A DNA stretch of 12,257 bases from CAYGDT01 sp964348745 (GTDB lineage: Bacteria > Patescibacteriota > Gracilibacteria > Peribacterales > Peribacteraceae): positions 1 to 12,257 of the forward strand of contig CAYGDT010000043.1 of the NCBI GenBank assembly GCA_964348745.1, in the 5' to 3' direction. Position numbers and translations under genes: made by a program. The notes under the pieces are model-generated. The model made no database searches, was not told the DNA's origin, and saw only the letters and a list, made by a program, of their open reading frames with translations. Shown piece by piece: positions 1 through 7,020 of this stretch (its first letter is position 1; each line of letters begins with the position of its first letter).

Positions 1-34
1 GGGGAGACGAGCGAAGCGAGTGGGGTGAGGGAGT
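1..34. other. Short 3' flank of the array
   Basis: This short stretch follows the stop codon of the last array gene (G1). It contains the mirror-symmetric word gagcgaagcgag (10-21) inside a G-rich tract. It does not fold into a convincing hairpin and no T-tract terminator is visible. The region runs off the window edge, so its full structure cannot be judged. Confidence 0.3.
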
Positions 35-1720
35 TTAATACACTTCCTTCAAATAACACTCCTCACAATGAACAATCTCAGGGCGGTTCGGAGAAAATGA
101 TGTTCGTATCTTCTTACCACAATTTTTGCACTGCGCGTCCCATAATCTCCACGGTGTCCGCATCGCGAAGCGGTCTTCGTACCGCTTATTTGGGTGACGA
201 CGGGGGATGGGCAACCCCACGTTTCTATAGAAATCCAATTCATGATTCACAATGGTAAACGGGATCTTCGTTGCTTCGCAGACGATAGCCCAATTCAATA
301 TATCGTCCGGAATATCTTCGATCCGTTCCGGGAGATGTGACGCCAATATTGTTTTACTGACACGAGGTGGAGGAGCTGTGTACTCAGACCATCGAAAGTT
401 TTTCGAAGTTGCTTCATCTCGATTGAACGGAAAGAATTCCATTGCTCGGGACTGGTTATATGCAAAGGGAGAGAACTCCGCAGGAAAGAATTTCCCCCAT
501 TCACCGGTCTTTTGCATATGTGCGGCAAGCTTTCCTGCAAGGTCGTGATACTCCTGCTCCGAATATTGCTTATTAAGAATGCAGTATTGTTTCTGATTCA
601 AACTGCAACAGCCGAATACATTTTTGCAGTTCTGGGTGCAGTCGGAGTAAAGCGCGTTTCTATTGTCATACGTGAAGTGGCAGCAAATACAGTTGTAGCC
701 GTTGCTTATTGCATGGCACTCGTACATCAGTTCAGCCCAGCCGATGTGGTACGTATCGATGCTGTCTTTTGCGTCGATTACGCTGTAGCAATTGCGGCAG
801 TCCTCCGAATTGACAATGTCAAAGCAATGCGTGCAGTCATTGCAGTGAAAGAGAAGGTCCCCCGATGAATCTATCGACTGTACTTGATAGATAGCGGAAT
901 GTATCGTTCTCTGTATATTCATCTGCTTATAGAGTTCCCTGTATGTTTGTAATGCAGAGTATGTTAGAGGAAAAATCGATGCAATTTTCTCCTCGTATTC
1001 CTTCTTTGAAAGTTGTTTGTTCTCAAAGCAGTACTCTTTATTTCGCAGGTTGCTGCAGAGAAAACAGTGCTTACAATTATGGCAATCGAAACAAAACCAC
1101 ATATCCTGACAGCGCTTTACAAATTCGCAGAAGCAGCAACGATAGGCGCCCCATGCGTAGTATGTCTCATAGCAGAGCTCCGAACCTTCCATCATGTACG
1201 AGCAATCGCAAAGGTCTTTGCAATGCTCTACGACCCAGTCGGAGTATAAAATGTCTTCACTTCCAAACACAGTAGCAGTCATGTAGCAGTTTTTGTTATC
1301 TGCAGCATGGTTTGTGAATGCAGAGTTTTCACTGTGCTTATTGACGAGCGCCATGCGAGGGACAGAGAGTTGGAGATCCCGAAACTGTTCAAAGAAAGGC
1401 CTTGAAAAATCAATTTCTCTGCCGTAGGAGAGAGCATCCCATTTGTCGCTCCACCAATAGCTTTGTTCGTAAATCTTAAAGGGGCAATCCGGCGGATACA
1501 TCGAAATTATTTCTTTGCCGGTAGCATCGCACTTCCTGCGGTACATGTACCGCTCATTGCGCCAAAGCAGTTTCTTTATTAAACGACAGTCTTGGCAGGC
1601 ATCAGGTGTTGGGAGTGCGTACTTTATTCCGGCGAATTCCGGGGATATTTTGTCATACAGCTGCAGATCAAAATCGCTGATTTCAAACGGTGCCGAGCAT
1701 TGGGTGCAGGATTTCTCCAT
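35..1720 (-). CDS. G1: Cys-rich double-ribbon array protein, last gene of the array
   Basis: The protein has 561 residues with about 40 Cys. The N-terminal ribbon is C5-x2-C8 and C42-x2-C45 (ACQDCR). It is followed by RNER (54-57), a lone C64, WWSDKWD (89-95) and PFFEQF (108-113). Cys array A spans about 145-222 and ends in NLRNKEYC (224-231). Array B spans about 293-372 and ends in LNQKQYCILNKQY (374-386). GEWGKFFP (406-413) leads to the C module, with C481 alone, then C531-x2-C534 and C552-x2-C555, ending ECYLKEVY. ELCYE (181-185) and ELMYE (330-334) mark the internal A/B duplication at a spacing of about 149 residues. No signal peptide or transmembrane segment is present. The ATG lies 1 nt downstream of the AGCT-type hairpin, so no Shine-Dalgarno site is possible. 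Metal binding is inferred from the paired C-x2-C knuckles; the actual role is unknown. Confidence 0.9.
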   Translation of the reverse strand: MEKSCTQCSAPFEISDFDLQLYDKISPEFAGIKYALPTPDACQDCRLIKKLLWRNERYMYRRKCDATGKEIISMYPPDCPFKIYEQSYWWSDKWDALSYGREIDFSRPFFEQFRDLQLSVPRMALVNKHSENSAFTNHAADNKNCYMTATVFGSEDILYSDWVVEHCKDLCDCSYMMEGSELCYETYYAWGAYRCCFCEFVKRCQDMWFCFDCHNCKHCFLCSNLRNKEYCFENKQLSKKEYEEKIASIFPLTYSALQTYRELYKQMNIQRTIHSAIYQVQSIDSSGDLLFHCNDCTHCFDIVNSEDCRNCYSVIDAKDSIDTYHIGWAELMYECHAISNGYNCICCHFTYDNRNALYSDCTQNCKNVFGCCSLNQKQYCILNKQYSEQEYHDLAGKLAAHMQKTGEWGKFFPAEFSPFAYNQSRAMEFFPFNRDEATSKNFRWSEYTAPPPRVSKTILASHLPERIEDIPDDILNWAIVCEATKIPFTIVNHELDFYRNVGLPIPRRHPNKRYEDRFAMRTPWRLWDAQCKNCGKKIRTSFSPNRPEIVHCEECYLKEVY

Positions 1721-1721
1721 G

Positions 1722-1790
1722 AGCTTATAGCTTAGAGCTTTCAGCTTTCAGCTATCAAGCTAGAAAGCTATCTCCTAGAAGCTACAAGCT
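1722..1790 (-). repeat. AGCT-type intergenic hairpin between G2 and G1
   Basis: Outer arms agcttatagctt (1722-1733) and aagctacaagct (1779-1790) pair at 11 of 12 positions. A nested inner hairpin spans 1743-1769, with arms agctttc and gaaagct around agct-atca-agct. The whole element is built from AGCT followed by 3-4 variable bases. It begins 1 nt from the ATG of G1 and overlaps the stop codon of the relic C-terminus on its other side. There is no T-run, so it is not a canonical intrinsic terminator. It is the same type of element as the one between G5 and G4. Confidence 0.8.
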
Positions 1791-1818
1791 AATAAACTTC
1801 CTTCAAATAGCATTCCTC
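1789..1818 (-). pseudogene. Relic of a paralog's C-terminus (9 codons plus stop)
   Basis: Read on the minus strand, 1818 down to 1789 encodes EECYLKEVY followed by TAG. This is exactly the C-terminal tail of G1, G3, G4 and G5. It sits downstream of the true stop of G2 (TGA at 1844-1846) and is out of frame with G2, because 25 nt separate the two. Its TAG runs into the AGCT-type hairpin, as intact genes of the array do. The simplest reading is the leftover 3' end of a deleted or rearranged array gene, or of G2 before its end was replaced. It has no start codon and should not be expressed. Confidence 0.8.
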
Positions 1819-1842
1819 GCCCATTCGACAAGCTCAGGGCGA
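1817..1842. repeat. REP-like hairpin
   Basis: The inverted repeat tcgccc (1817-1822) and gggcga (1837-1842) is perfect over 6 bp, with a 14-nt loop containing ttcgacaagctca. The word resembles the TTCGACAAGCTCAGGGCGAA repeats that I recall as scattered and abundant in many environmental bacterial genomes. It lies between the stop of G2 and the paralog C-terminus relic and overlaps the first codon of the relic. It is the only GC-rich hairpin in the array. There is no T-tract after the stem on the minus strand (next bases gaatgc), so a terminator role is doubtful. Confidence 0.6.
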
Positions 1843-1843
1843 A

Positions 1844-3529
1844 TCAGTATACCTCTGCGAGGTAACAGGATTCGCAGTACACAATCTCTGCACGATCCGG
1901 AGCGTATGTCGTCAAAGTCATATTCCCGCACTTTGCACATGCTTTCTCCCAAAGTTTTCGAGGATTACGCATAGCCATTCGCCTGCGGTGACGCTCGTCG
2001 GGGTGGATGCGCGGCAGCGGAATGTCCATCTGACGGTAAAAATCCAGTTCTTGCTTGATAATCTTGAACGGTCGAAGTGTTTCATCGCAAACGATAGCCC
2101 AATTGAGTACGTCTTCCGGAACTTCCGAGATGGAGGAGGGGAGTTTCATTCCTGGAATTGTCTTGGTTGCATTCGGTGCTTCTTCACGCAGACCCTTCCA
2201 TGAGAATCCGCGCTTGAGCGCCGCGTCTTCTGTGATTGGATAAAATTCCATCGCAACGGTCTCATCGATACCGTGGGGGCTGATCTTCTGAGGGAAGAAC
2301 ATTCCCCACTCTCCTGCATCGATCATATTGGTAATGATTGAAGCGCAGAGAGAATCGTAGGTCTCTTTATCGTACTGCTTATTGAGTATGCAGTACTCAT
2401 TATGGTTATGCAGCCCAATGCAGCCGAAGAGATTATTGCTGTGATGACAACTGTCGCAGTAAAGAAGATTGCTGCAATTCCAGCTTGCTGTGCAAAATAG
2501 ATGATTGTAGCAGTTCACACCCGAGCTCATAGTCTCATAGACCCGCTCGGCAGGCCATCCGCTGAAAGTATTATCCATACTGCTCTTAATTTCTTCGCAA
2601 GATTCCAAGTAGCGGCAGTCCTCTGCGTTTTTTACGTGATAGCACTCGTAGAGGTTCTTACCATTCATGATATGGTCACCGGTTACATTCTCTGCATTGG
2701 TTAGGAACACATTCTTATGCGGCACTGTGTGCAGTAACGAGTGAAACTGAGGTTTCAATGCTTCAATTCCCTCAAAAGTGTCGGTTCTACAGTTTTTCTT
2801 TTGCGTTTCAAACTCTTCTTTTGAAAGCTGCTTATTGGATATGCAGTACTGTTTATTCCGGAGATTCGCACATCCGATACAATCTTTGCAAGCTTTGCAG
2901 TCATAGAGAAAAACACTGTCGTTGCAGTTCTCGCAATCCTGAGAATAGGAAAGCCCGTAGCACCCCTCGCAATCGATACACTCATAGCAGTACTCGCACC
3001 TATCCATCTGTAGACAGTCGACGCAGTGCTCGGACCAGTGGGCTCGCCAGTTGTGAAAACAGTGGTCGACGCTGTGACACCCGAAGCAGAGGTAGGAGTC
3101 CTTAGAATAATTGACGTAATTACAGTACCCGCAGTTTTCGTTGTGTCCTGTAACGATCCCGAGTCGCGGTACTGCGTGCATTAATTCAAGAAATTGTTCG
3201 AAGAAAGATCGATCGAGGTCGTACATTCTTCCGTATTGCATCGGGTTCCAATTGTCACTCCACCAGCTTTCGTAATTGAAGACGGGAAATGCAGTATCGG
3301 GTGGGTAGATAGAGACGATGGATTCACCGGTTGCGTCACAGATTCTCTTGTACAGCGTGCGCTCATTACGAAAGGCCATGCGTCGTTGGTGACGACAGTC
3401 GGGGCAATGCTTTGGACTCGGAATTTGAAATGTCTTTCCCACGAATTTAGGAGAGATCTCATCATAAAACGCTATGTCTTCATCTGTGACATCAAAGTAT
3501 GCAGAGCATTGGGTGCAGGAGCGTTGCAT
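1844..3529 (-). CDS. G2: Cys-rich double-ribbon array protein
   Basis: The protein has 561 residues with about 41 Cys and shares its register with G1 (C5, C8, C42, C45, C64, C481, C531, C534, C552, C555). Array A (about 133-220) has a dense run around CEYCYECIDCEGC (178-190) and then CKACKDCIGCANLRNKQYCI (211-230). Array B (about 295-370) ends FGCIGL...EYCILNKQY. The ending is CESCYLAEVY rather than CEECYLKEVY, and the stop is TGA. In the N module the second ribbon is reduced to C64 (CDATG). The start is fixed by the conserved MQRSCTQCSA and by a TATAAT box ending 6 nt before the ATG, with no Shine-Dalgarno site. Downstream lie the REP-like hairpin and the relic C-terminus. Function is not known; zinc binding is inferred. 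Confidence 0.9.
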   Translation of the reverse strand: MQRSCTQCSAYFDVTDEDIAFYDEISPKFVGKTFQIPSPKHCPDCRHQRRMAFRNERTLYKRICDATGESIVSIYPPDTAFPVFNYESWWSDNWNPMQYGRMYDLDRSFFEQFLELMHAVPRLGIVTGHNENCGYCNYVNYSKDSYLCFGCHSVDHCFHNWRAHWSEHCVDCLQMDRCEYCYECIDCEGCYGLSYSQDCENCNDSVFLYDCKACKDCIGCANLRNKQYCISNKQLSKEEFETQKKNCRTDTFEGIEALKPQFHSLLHTVPHKNVFLTNAENVTGDHIMNGKNLYECYHVKNAEDCRYLESCEEIKSSMDNTFSGWPAERVYETMSSGVNCYNHLFCTASWNCSNLLYCDSCHHSNNLFGCIGLHNHNEYCILNKQYDKETYDSLCASIITNMIDAGEWGMFFPQKISPHGIDETVAMEFYPITEDAALKRGFSWKGLREEAPNATKTIPGMKLPSSISEVPEDVLNWAIVCDETLRPFKIIKQELDFYRQMDIPLPRIHPDERHRRRMAMRNPRKLWEKACAKCGNMTLTTYAPDRAEIVYCESCYLAEVY

Positions 3530-3600
3530 TGAAAGATTATATCGTTAACTCGTTAACTCGTTAATTCGAATTACCGAAGAAACGAATTAACGAATTAACG
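3530..3600 (-). repeat. TTAACG-type intergenic element between G3 and G2
   Basis: The element fills the gap exactly from the stop of G3 to the ATG of G2. Arms cgttaactcgttaattcg (3551-3568) and cgaattaacgaattaacg (3583-3600) pair at 17 of 18 positions around a 14-nt loop. It is made of 8-bp units of the type CGAGTTAA/CGAATTAA. Against the 63-nt element between G4 and G3 I count 3 substitutions and one 8-nt unit of length difference. It lacks a T-run. It contains the predicted promoter of G2. Confidence 0.85.
3536..3564 (-). promoter_or_regulatory. Predicted leaderless promoter of G2
   Basis: On the minus strand the -10 box TATAAT (3536-3541) is a perfect consensus. A 17-nt spacer separates it from TTAACG (3559-3564), which matches TTGACA at 4 of 6 positions and lies within the repeat units. 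Only CTTTCA (6 nt) separates TATAAT from the ATG, so transcription starting about 7 nt downstream would begin at the initiator codon. A leaderless mRNA is therefore predicted. The same arrangement occurs before G3. Confidence 0.65.
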
Positions 3601-5292
3601 CTAGTACACTTCCTTCAAATAGCACTCCTCACAATAAACAATCTCCTGCCGAGTCGGTCCGTACGTAGTTTCGATTTGTTTTGAACATTTAGCGCAGCTT
3701 CGGGTCCAAATCTTGTATTCATTTTTGTATGCAAAACGGTCCACATGGCGTTGATTTGGGTGTCTTCGTGGAATCGGTAAGCGATGCTGTCTATAGAATT
3801 CCAGTTCCTGCTTCATGATCTTGAAAGGCTTTCCCGTAGCCTCGCAGACTATCGCCCAATTGAGGACATCATCAGGAATGTCGACGCTATCATCCGGAAG
3901 ATTCTTTGCGTCGATCACTCTGTCAGCCTGCACAGGCGACTCATAATCACTCCATCTCCACCCTTTACGCAGCACTTCTTCTTTTTGGAGTGGAAAGAAT
4001 AACTGTGCGACGGTTTCGTTATACCCAAATGCGGAAATCTCCGTAGGGAAAAACTGCCCCCATTCACCGGTCTTGTGCATATGATCTGCTATCTTTCCTG
4101 CAAGTGCTTGGTACTCAGTCGGAGTATATTGTTTGTTGAATATGCAGTAATTTTTGTGTCGTAAACCGATGCACCCGAATAGGTGATCACATGATCGTGT
4201 ACAGAAGAAGCTGTAGTATGCATTGCTGCATCCTTCGTAGACGTACAGGCAGCCCATCAGGCTCTTCGTCTTTTCTCCTATACAACAGGACTCGTAACTT
4301 AGTTCCATAGCGCTTCCCCAGATATGGACGTCCATATTATCCTTGCCTCCCATTAGGCAATTTGTACAGTATCTGCAGTCCTGCATCCCATTTGAATCGA
4401 AACAGTAGTCTGCATTACTTGAACGATTAAGATTATCTCCACGACAATTGAAATTCTGTATGCAGCGGGATTCTTTGACAGGTTGCGTCAGCATGAAGGT
4501 TTCCGCCATTTGTCTGTATCGTTGTATTTCAGAGTATTTTGTCGTTTCGAACGTTTGGATGAATGCTTCATACTCTTCCCTTGTTACTTGTTTGTTATAC
4601 ATACAGTATTGCTTTTGGTGCAAGTTTGCGCTCGCAAAACAGTGTTTGCATCCCGAGCAGTCGCGAAGAAAATACGAGTCACTGCAGTTGTGGCAGAAGC
4701 GGCTGAATTTAGTGTTGTAGCAGGTATAGCAATGCGTGCTCTCGTAACAAAGCTCTGCGTGTTCGATTGCCAGGAAATCCATGCAGTTCTTCGAATAGAT
4801 GAACGTTTGCCCGTAAAAGCAGTCTTCAGCCGATTCGCCATCGAAAATCAGATAGCAGTTCTTCATCTTGTATGCATCGTTTGCGTATTCCGTATTCTGG
4901 TTGTAGGTCATAAGCGACAATGAAGGAAGAGGTACAGCACCGCGAAGTTCCTTCCATTGCTCAAAAAACGGACGATTAAAATCGAAGTCTCGTCCATAAT
5001 CAAGCGGGTTCCAGTCATCCGAAAACCACGTGTCTTTCTCGTAGATATTCAATGTGCTTTCAGGGGAATACATGGAAACAATTGTCGCGCCTGTTTTGGT
5101 ACACGTTCGCTTATAGAGATTTCTCGTGTTGTAGAACGCTAGTCTGCGCTGCAGTCTGCACTCAAAGCACAGTGTCGGCTCTGGTATCGGATACTCTTTT
5201 CCGTCGAAGATCGGCGTCAACTTTTTTAGCAGTGCGCGGTCTTCGTCGGTGACTTCAAATGGTGCCGAGCATTGGGTGCAGGAGCGTTGCAT
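3601..5292 (-). CDS. G3: Cys-rich double-ribbon array protein
   Basis: This is the longest intact member at 563 residues and the one with fewest Cys (about 36). The N ribbon is C5, C8, C42, C45 (LCFECR); the usual RNER is changed to YNTR (54-57), and only C64 (TCTKTG) remains of the second ribbon. WFSDDWNP (89-96) and PFFEQW (108-113) follow. Array A (about 146-218) ends NLHQKQYCMYNKQ, where the usual Cys before NL is replaced (CFASANL). Array B (about 277-374) includes MQDCRYCTNC and ends LFGCIGLRHKNYCIFNKQY (371-389). GEWGQFFP (409-416) and FGYNETVAQ (422-430) precede the C module with C483, C533, C536, C554 and C557, ending EECYLKEVY and TAG. The start follows a TATAAT box by 6 nt. Its first eight codons and upstream element closely match those of G2. 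Function unknown. Confidence 0.9.
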   Translation of the reverse strand: MQRSCTQCSAPFEVTDEDRALLKKLTPIFDGKEYPIPEPTLCFECRLQRRLAFYNTRNLYKRTCTKTGATIVSMYSPESTLNIYEKDTWFSDDWNPLDYGRDFDFNRPFFEQWKELRGAVPLPSLSLMTYNQNTEYANDAYKMKNCYLIFDGESAEDCFYGQTFIYSKNCMDFLAIEHAELCYESTHCYTCYNTKFSRFCHNCSDSYFLRDCSGCKHCFASANLHQKQYCMYNKQVTREEYEAFIQTFETTKYSEIQRYRQMAETFMLTQPVKESRCIQNFNCRGDNLNRSSNADYCFDSNGMQDCRYCTNCLMGGKDNMDVHIWGSAMELSYESCCIGEKTKSLMGCLYVYEGCSNAYYSFFCTRSCDHLFGCIGLRHKNYCIFNKQYTPTEYQALAGKIADHMHKTGEWGQFFPTEISAFGYNETVAQLFFPLQKEEVLRKGWRWSDYESPVQADRVIDAKNLPDDSVDIPDDVLNWAIVCEATGKPFKIMKQELEFYRQHRLPIPRRHPNQRHVDRFAYKNEYKIWTRSCAKCSKQIETTYGPTRQEIVYCEECYLKEVY

Positions 5293-5355
5293 TGAATGAT
5301 TATATCGTTAACTCGTTAATTCGTTAATTCGAATTAACGAAGAAACGAATTAACG
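5293..5355 (-). repeat. TTAACG-type intergenic element between G4 and G3
   Basis: The element fills the gap exactly from the stop of G4 to the ATG of G3. It contains an 18-bp perfect palindrome, cgttaattcgaattaacg (5322-5339). A further arm pair, cgttaattcg (5314-5323) and cgaattaacg (5346-5355), could extend the fold. It is nearly the same sequence as the G3-G2 element but one 8-nt unit shorter. It carries the predicted promoter of G3 and has no T-tract. Confidence 0.85.
5299..5327 (-). promoter_or_regulatory. Predicted leaderless promoter of G3
   Basis: On the minus strand TATAAT (5299-5304) is followed by CATTCA and then the ATG of G3. TTAACG (5322-5327) sits 17 nt upstream as a candidate -35 (4 of 6 match to TTGACA). 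No Shine-Dalgarno sequence can fit. The conserved 6-nt spacing in both this site and the G2 site supports a real leaderless start. Confidence 0.65.
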
Positions 5356-7020
5356 TTAATAAACTTCCTTCAAATAACACTCCTCACAGTACACCTTTTC
5401 AGGGCGCTCAGGTGCGTACGTTGTCTGCATCGCTTTCCCGCATTGTAAGCAATTGCGCACCCAGAGGTGCCTACGTGAGCGCAGGCGCATACGAATCAGA
5501 TGCCGCTCTTCCGGATATATATGGGGAACAGGCAGTCTGCGGATTCTATAAAAATTCAATTCTCTTTTCGTTAGACGGAATAGTTTACCTGTGAGTGGAC
5601 ACTGCAAACCCCAATTCAAGATATCATCAGGAATGTCGTCGATACTTTCCGGAAGTTTTTCAGCGGGTATAACTTTCTCGACCTTGCCGATGTCTTCCAT
5701 ACCAGCTTGCCACCTGTACCCTGCATCGGTCGCCTGGTCTTTCGTAAGGCTGAACCAGTCCTGTGCGACAGTTTCATTATAACCAAACGTGGTTAGATCT
5801 TGCGGGAAAAATTTGCCCCATTTTCCTTTTGACCTAAGTTCACTGGAAATGAGTTCGAACAGTCGCTTGTATTCATTTTCAGTATATTGCTTATTGAGAA
5901 TGCAGAATGATTTCTGTTGCATTGCGATGCAGCCGATGCAGTTTTTTGTCGAATGGCAGTATTGGCAATAGTAGAGATCACTCCCGTGCCAACACGCGCA
6001 GCAAGACATGCTGTGGAAGAGCCCCGTGCATCCTATGCACTGGCAGCACCATTCCGTTCTGTCATATCCAATATAATCGCAATCTATACAATTGAATGCA
6101 GCTGTCAGTTGGAATCCGTATGAGCAGTCTTCGCTTTCCTCACAACTAAATGAGCGTCGCAACCCCTTGCAGCTTTGCAAGTCGTCACCTTCGCTCGATT
6201 CACATTGCACTTGATATAACGCACGAACAGGGAAAACGTTCTGAACTTTTTTAGTGAATGTTTCTTCTGCAGCGGCGTAACCCGTATGTGTATCGAATCG
6301 AAGAGTTGCTATGAATTGCTTGTATTCGTCAGGAGATACTGCTTTATTGAATATGTGATATTCCTTGTGACGGAGATTTGCACAGAAAATACAGTTGCGA
6401 CACCCGTTTAAGTCGCGACTGAAGTAGCTGTTATGGCAATCGGTACAGTGCCTCACACCGGTACAGCTGTGGCAGCCTCTGGATAGTATGCATTGGTAGC
6501 AAAGTTCACAATCCAGAATTCTTGTGAAATCGATACAGTCCTTGTTTCGAGTCGAGGCAACACCGTAGAGGCAGTCTTCATTGTAGTGGGAACCAGAGAG
6601 CAAGTAGCAGTTTTTGTTGGCAAATACGTAGTTGCCGTATTCGCTATTCTCACAACTTTTGTTCATGACCGAGAGTCGCGGAGCGCGTTGATAAAGGCCA
6701 GCCAATTGTTCAAAGAATGGAATAGTTTCGTCAAAGTCCTGACCAATTTCACAGGGGTCCCATTTGCTGGAGAAGAAGCATTCAGGACAGAAGACCGGAA
6801 AGGGTACGCTCGTATGGTAAATGGAGACGATAGCGCGATTGCATAGATCACATGTTCGCTTATACAGCGTTCGTTCATTGCGGAAGATGGCACGTTGTTG
6901 AGAGCGGCAGTCCGGGCAGAGTTCCGGATCAGGAATTTCCGGGGTGAAACCCTTAAAGAATTCTTTCTCGTCTTCGGTCACTTCGAATTGTGCCGAGCAT
7001 TGGGTGCAGGATTTTTTCAT
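5356..7020 (-). CDS. G4: Cys-rich array protein with the only complete second N-terminal ribbon
   Basis: The protein has 554 residues with about 46 Cys. The N module holds two full ribbons: C5, C8, C35, C38 (LCPDCR), then C57-x2-C60 (TCDLCN) with C78-x2-C81 (FCPECF). The other six proteins have CDxTG/CDxSG or CTKTG at the first half of that second ribbon and lack the CPEC half. Array A (about 123-213) ends CANLRHKEYHIFNK, with His replacing the usual Cys of YCIFNK. Array B (about 273-364) is unusually dense, with WCCQCIGC (324-331) and SCCACW (339-344), and ends SFCILNKQY. KWGKFFP (400-406) and FGYNETVAQ (412-420) lead to the C module with C474, C524, C527, C545 and C548. The ATG lies 2 nt after the AGCT-type hairpin. 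This member may be closest to the ancestral metal-site set. Function unknown. Confidence 0.9.
   Translation of the reverse strand: MKKSCTQCSAQFEVTEDEKEFFKGFTPEIPDPELCPDCRSQQRAIFRNERTLYKRTCDLCNRAIVSIYHTSVPFPVFCPECFFSSKWDPCEIGQDFDETIPFFEQLAGLYQRAPRLSVMNKSCENSEYGNYVFANKNCYLLSGSHYNEDCLYGVASTRNKDCIDFTRILDCELCYQCILSRGCHSCTGVRHCTDCHNSYFSRDLNGCRNCIFCANLRHKEYHIFNKAVSPDEYKQFIATLRFDTHTGYAAAEETFTKKVQNVFPVRALYQVQCESSEGDDLQSCKGLRRSFSCEESEDCSYGFQLTAAFNCIDCDYIGYDRTEWCCQCIGCTGLFHSMSCCACWHGSDLYYCQYCHSTKNCIGCIAMQQKSFCILNKQYTENEYKRLFELISSELRSKGKWGKFFPQDLTTFGYNETVAQDWFSLTKDQATDAGYRWQAGMEDIGKVEKVIPAEKLPESIDDIPDDILNWGLQCPLTGKLFRLTKRELNFYRIRRLPVPHIYPEERHLIRMRLRSRRHLWVRNCLQCGKAMQTTYAPERPEKVYCEECYLKEVY

Noticed and set aside
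512..868. Plus-strand reading frame rich in Ala, Val and Ile that looks like a small membrane protein
   Set aside because: It is antisense to the Cys array of G1. TGC/TGT codons read as GCA/ACA on the other strand, and the repeated pattern yields Ala/Val/Thr-rich shadows. Similar shadows occur opposite every paralog (for example 4483-4923, 8108-8359, 11428-11739).
1721..1733. TATAAG within AGCT units as the -10 of G1 (and likewise of G4)
   Set aside because: TATAAG ends only 3-4 nt before the ATG, too close for a start at the initiator codon, and it recurs as part of the repeat unit with no suitable -35.
1844..3529. Recoded TGA (Gly) as in Gracilibacteria or Absconditabacteria
   Set aside because: TGA falls exactly after the conserved C-terminal tails of G2 and G7, and glycines are encoded by GGN, so TGA is stop.
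1721..3600. CRISPR array suggested by repeated short units between genes
   Set aside because: The units are contiguous 7-8 bp palindromic runs with no unique spacers of constant length, and no cas-like gene is present.
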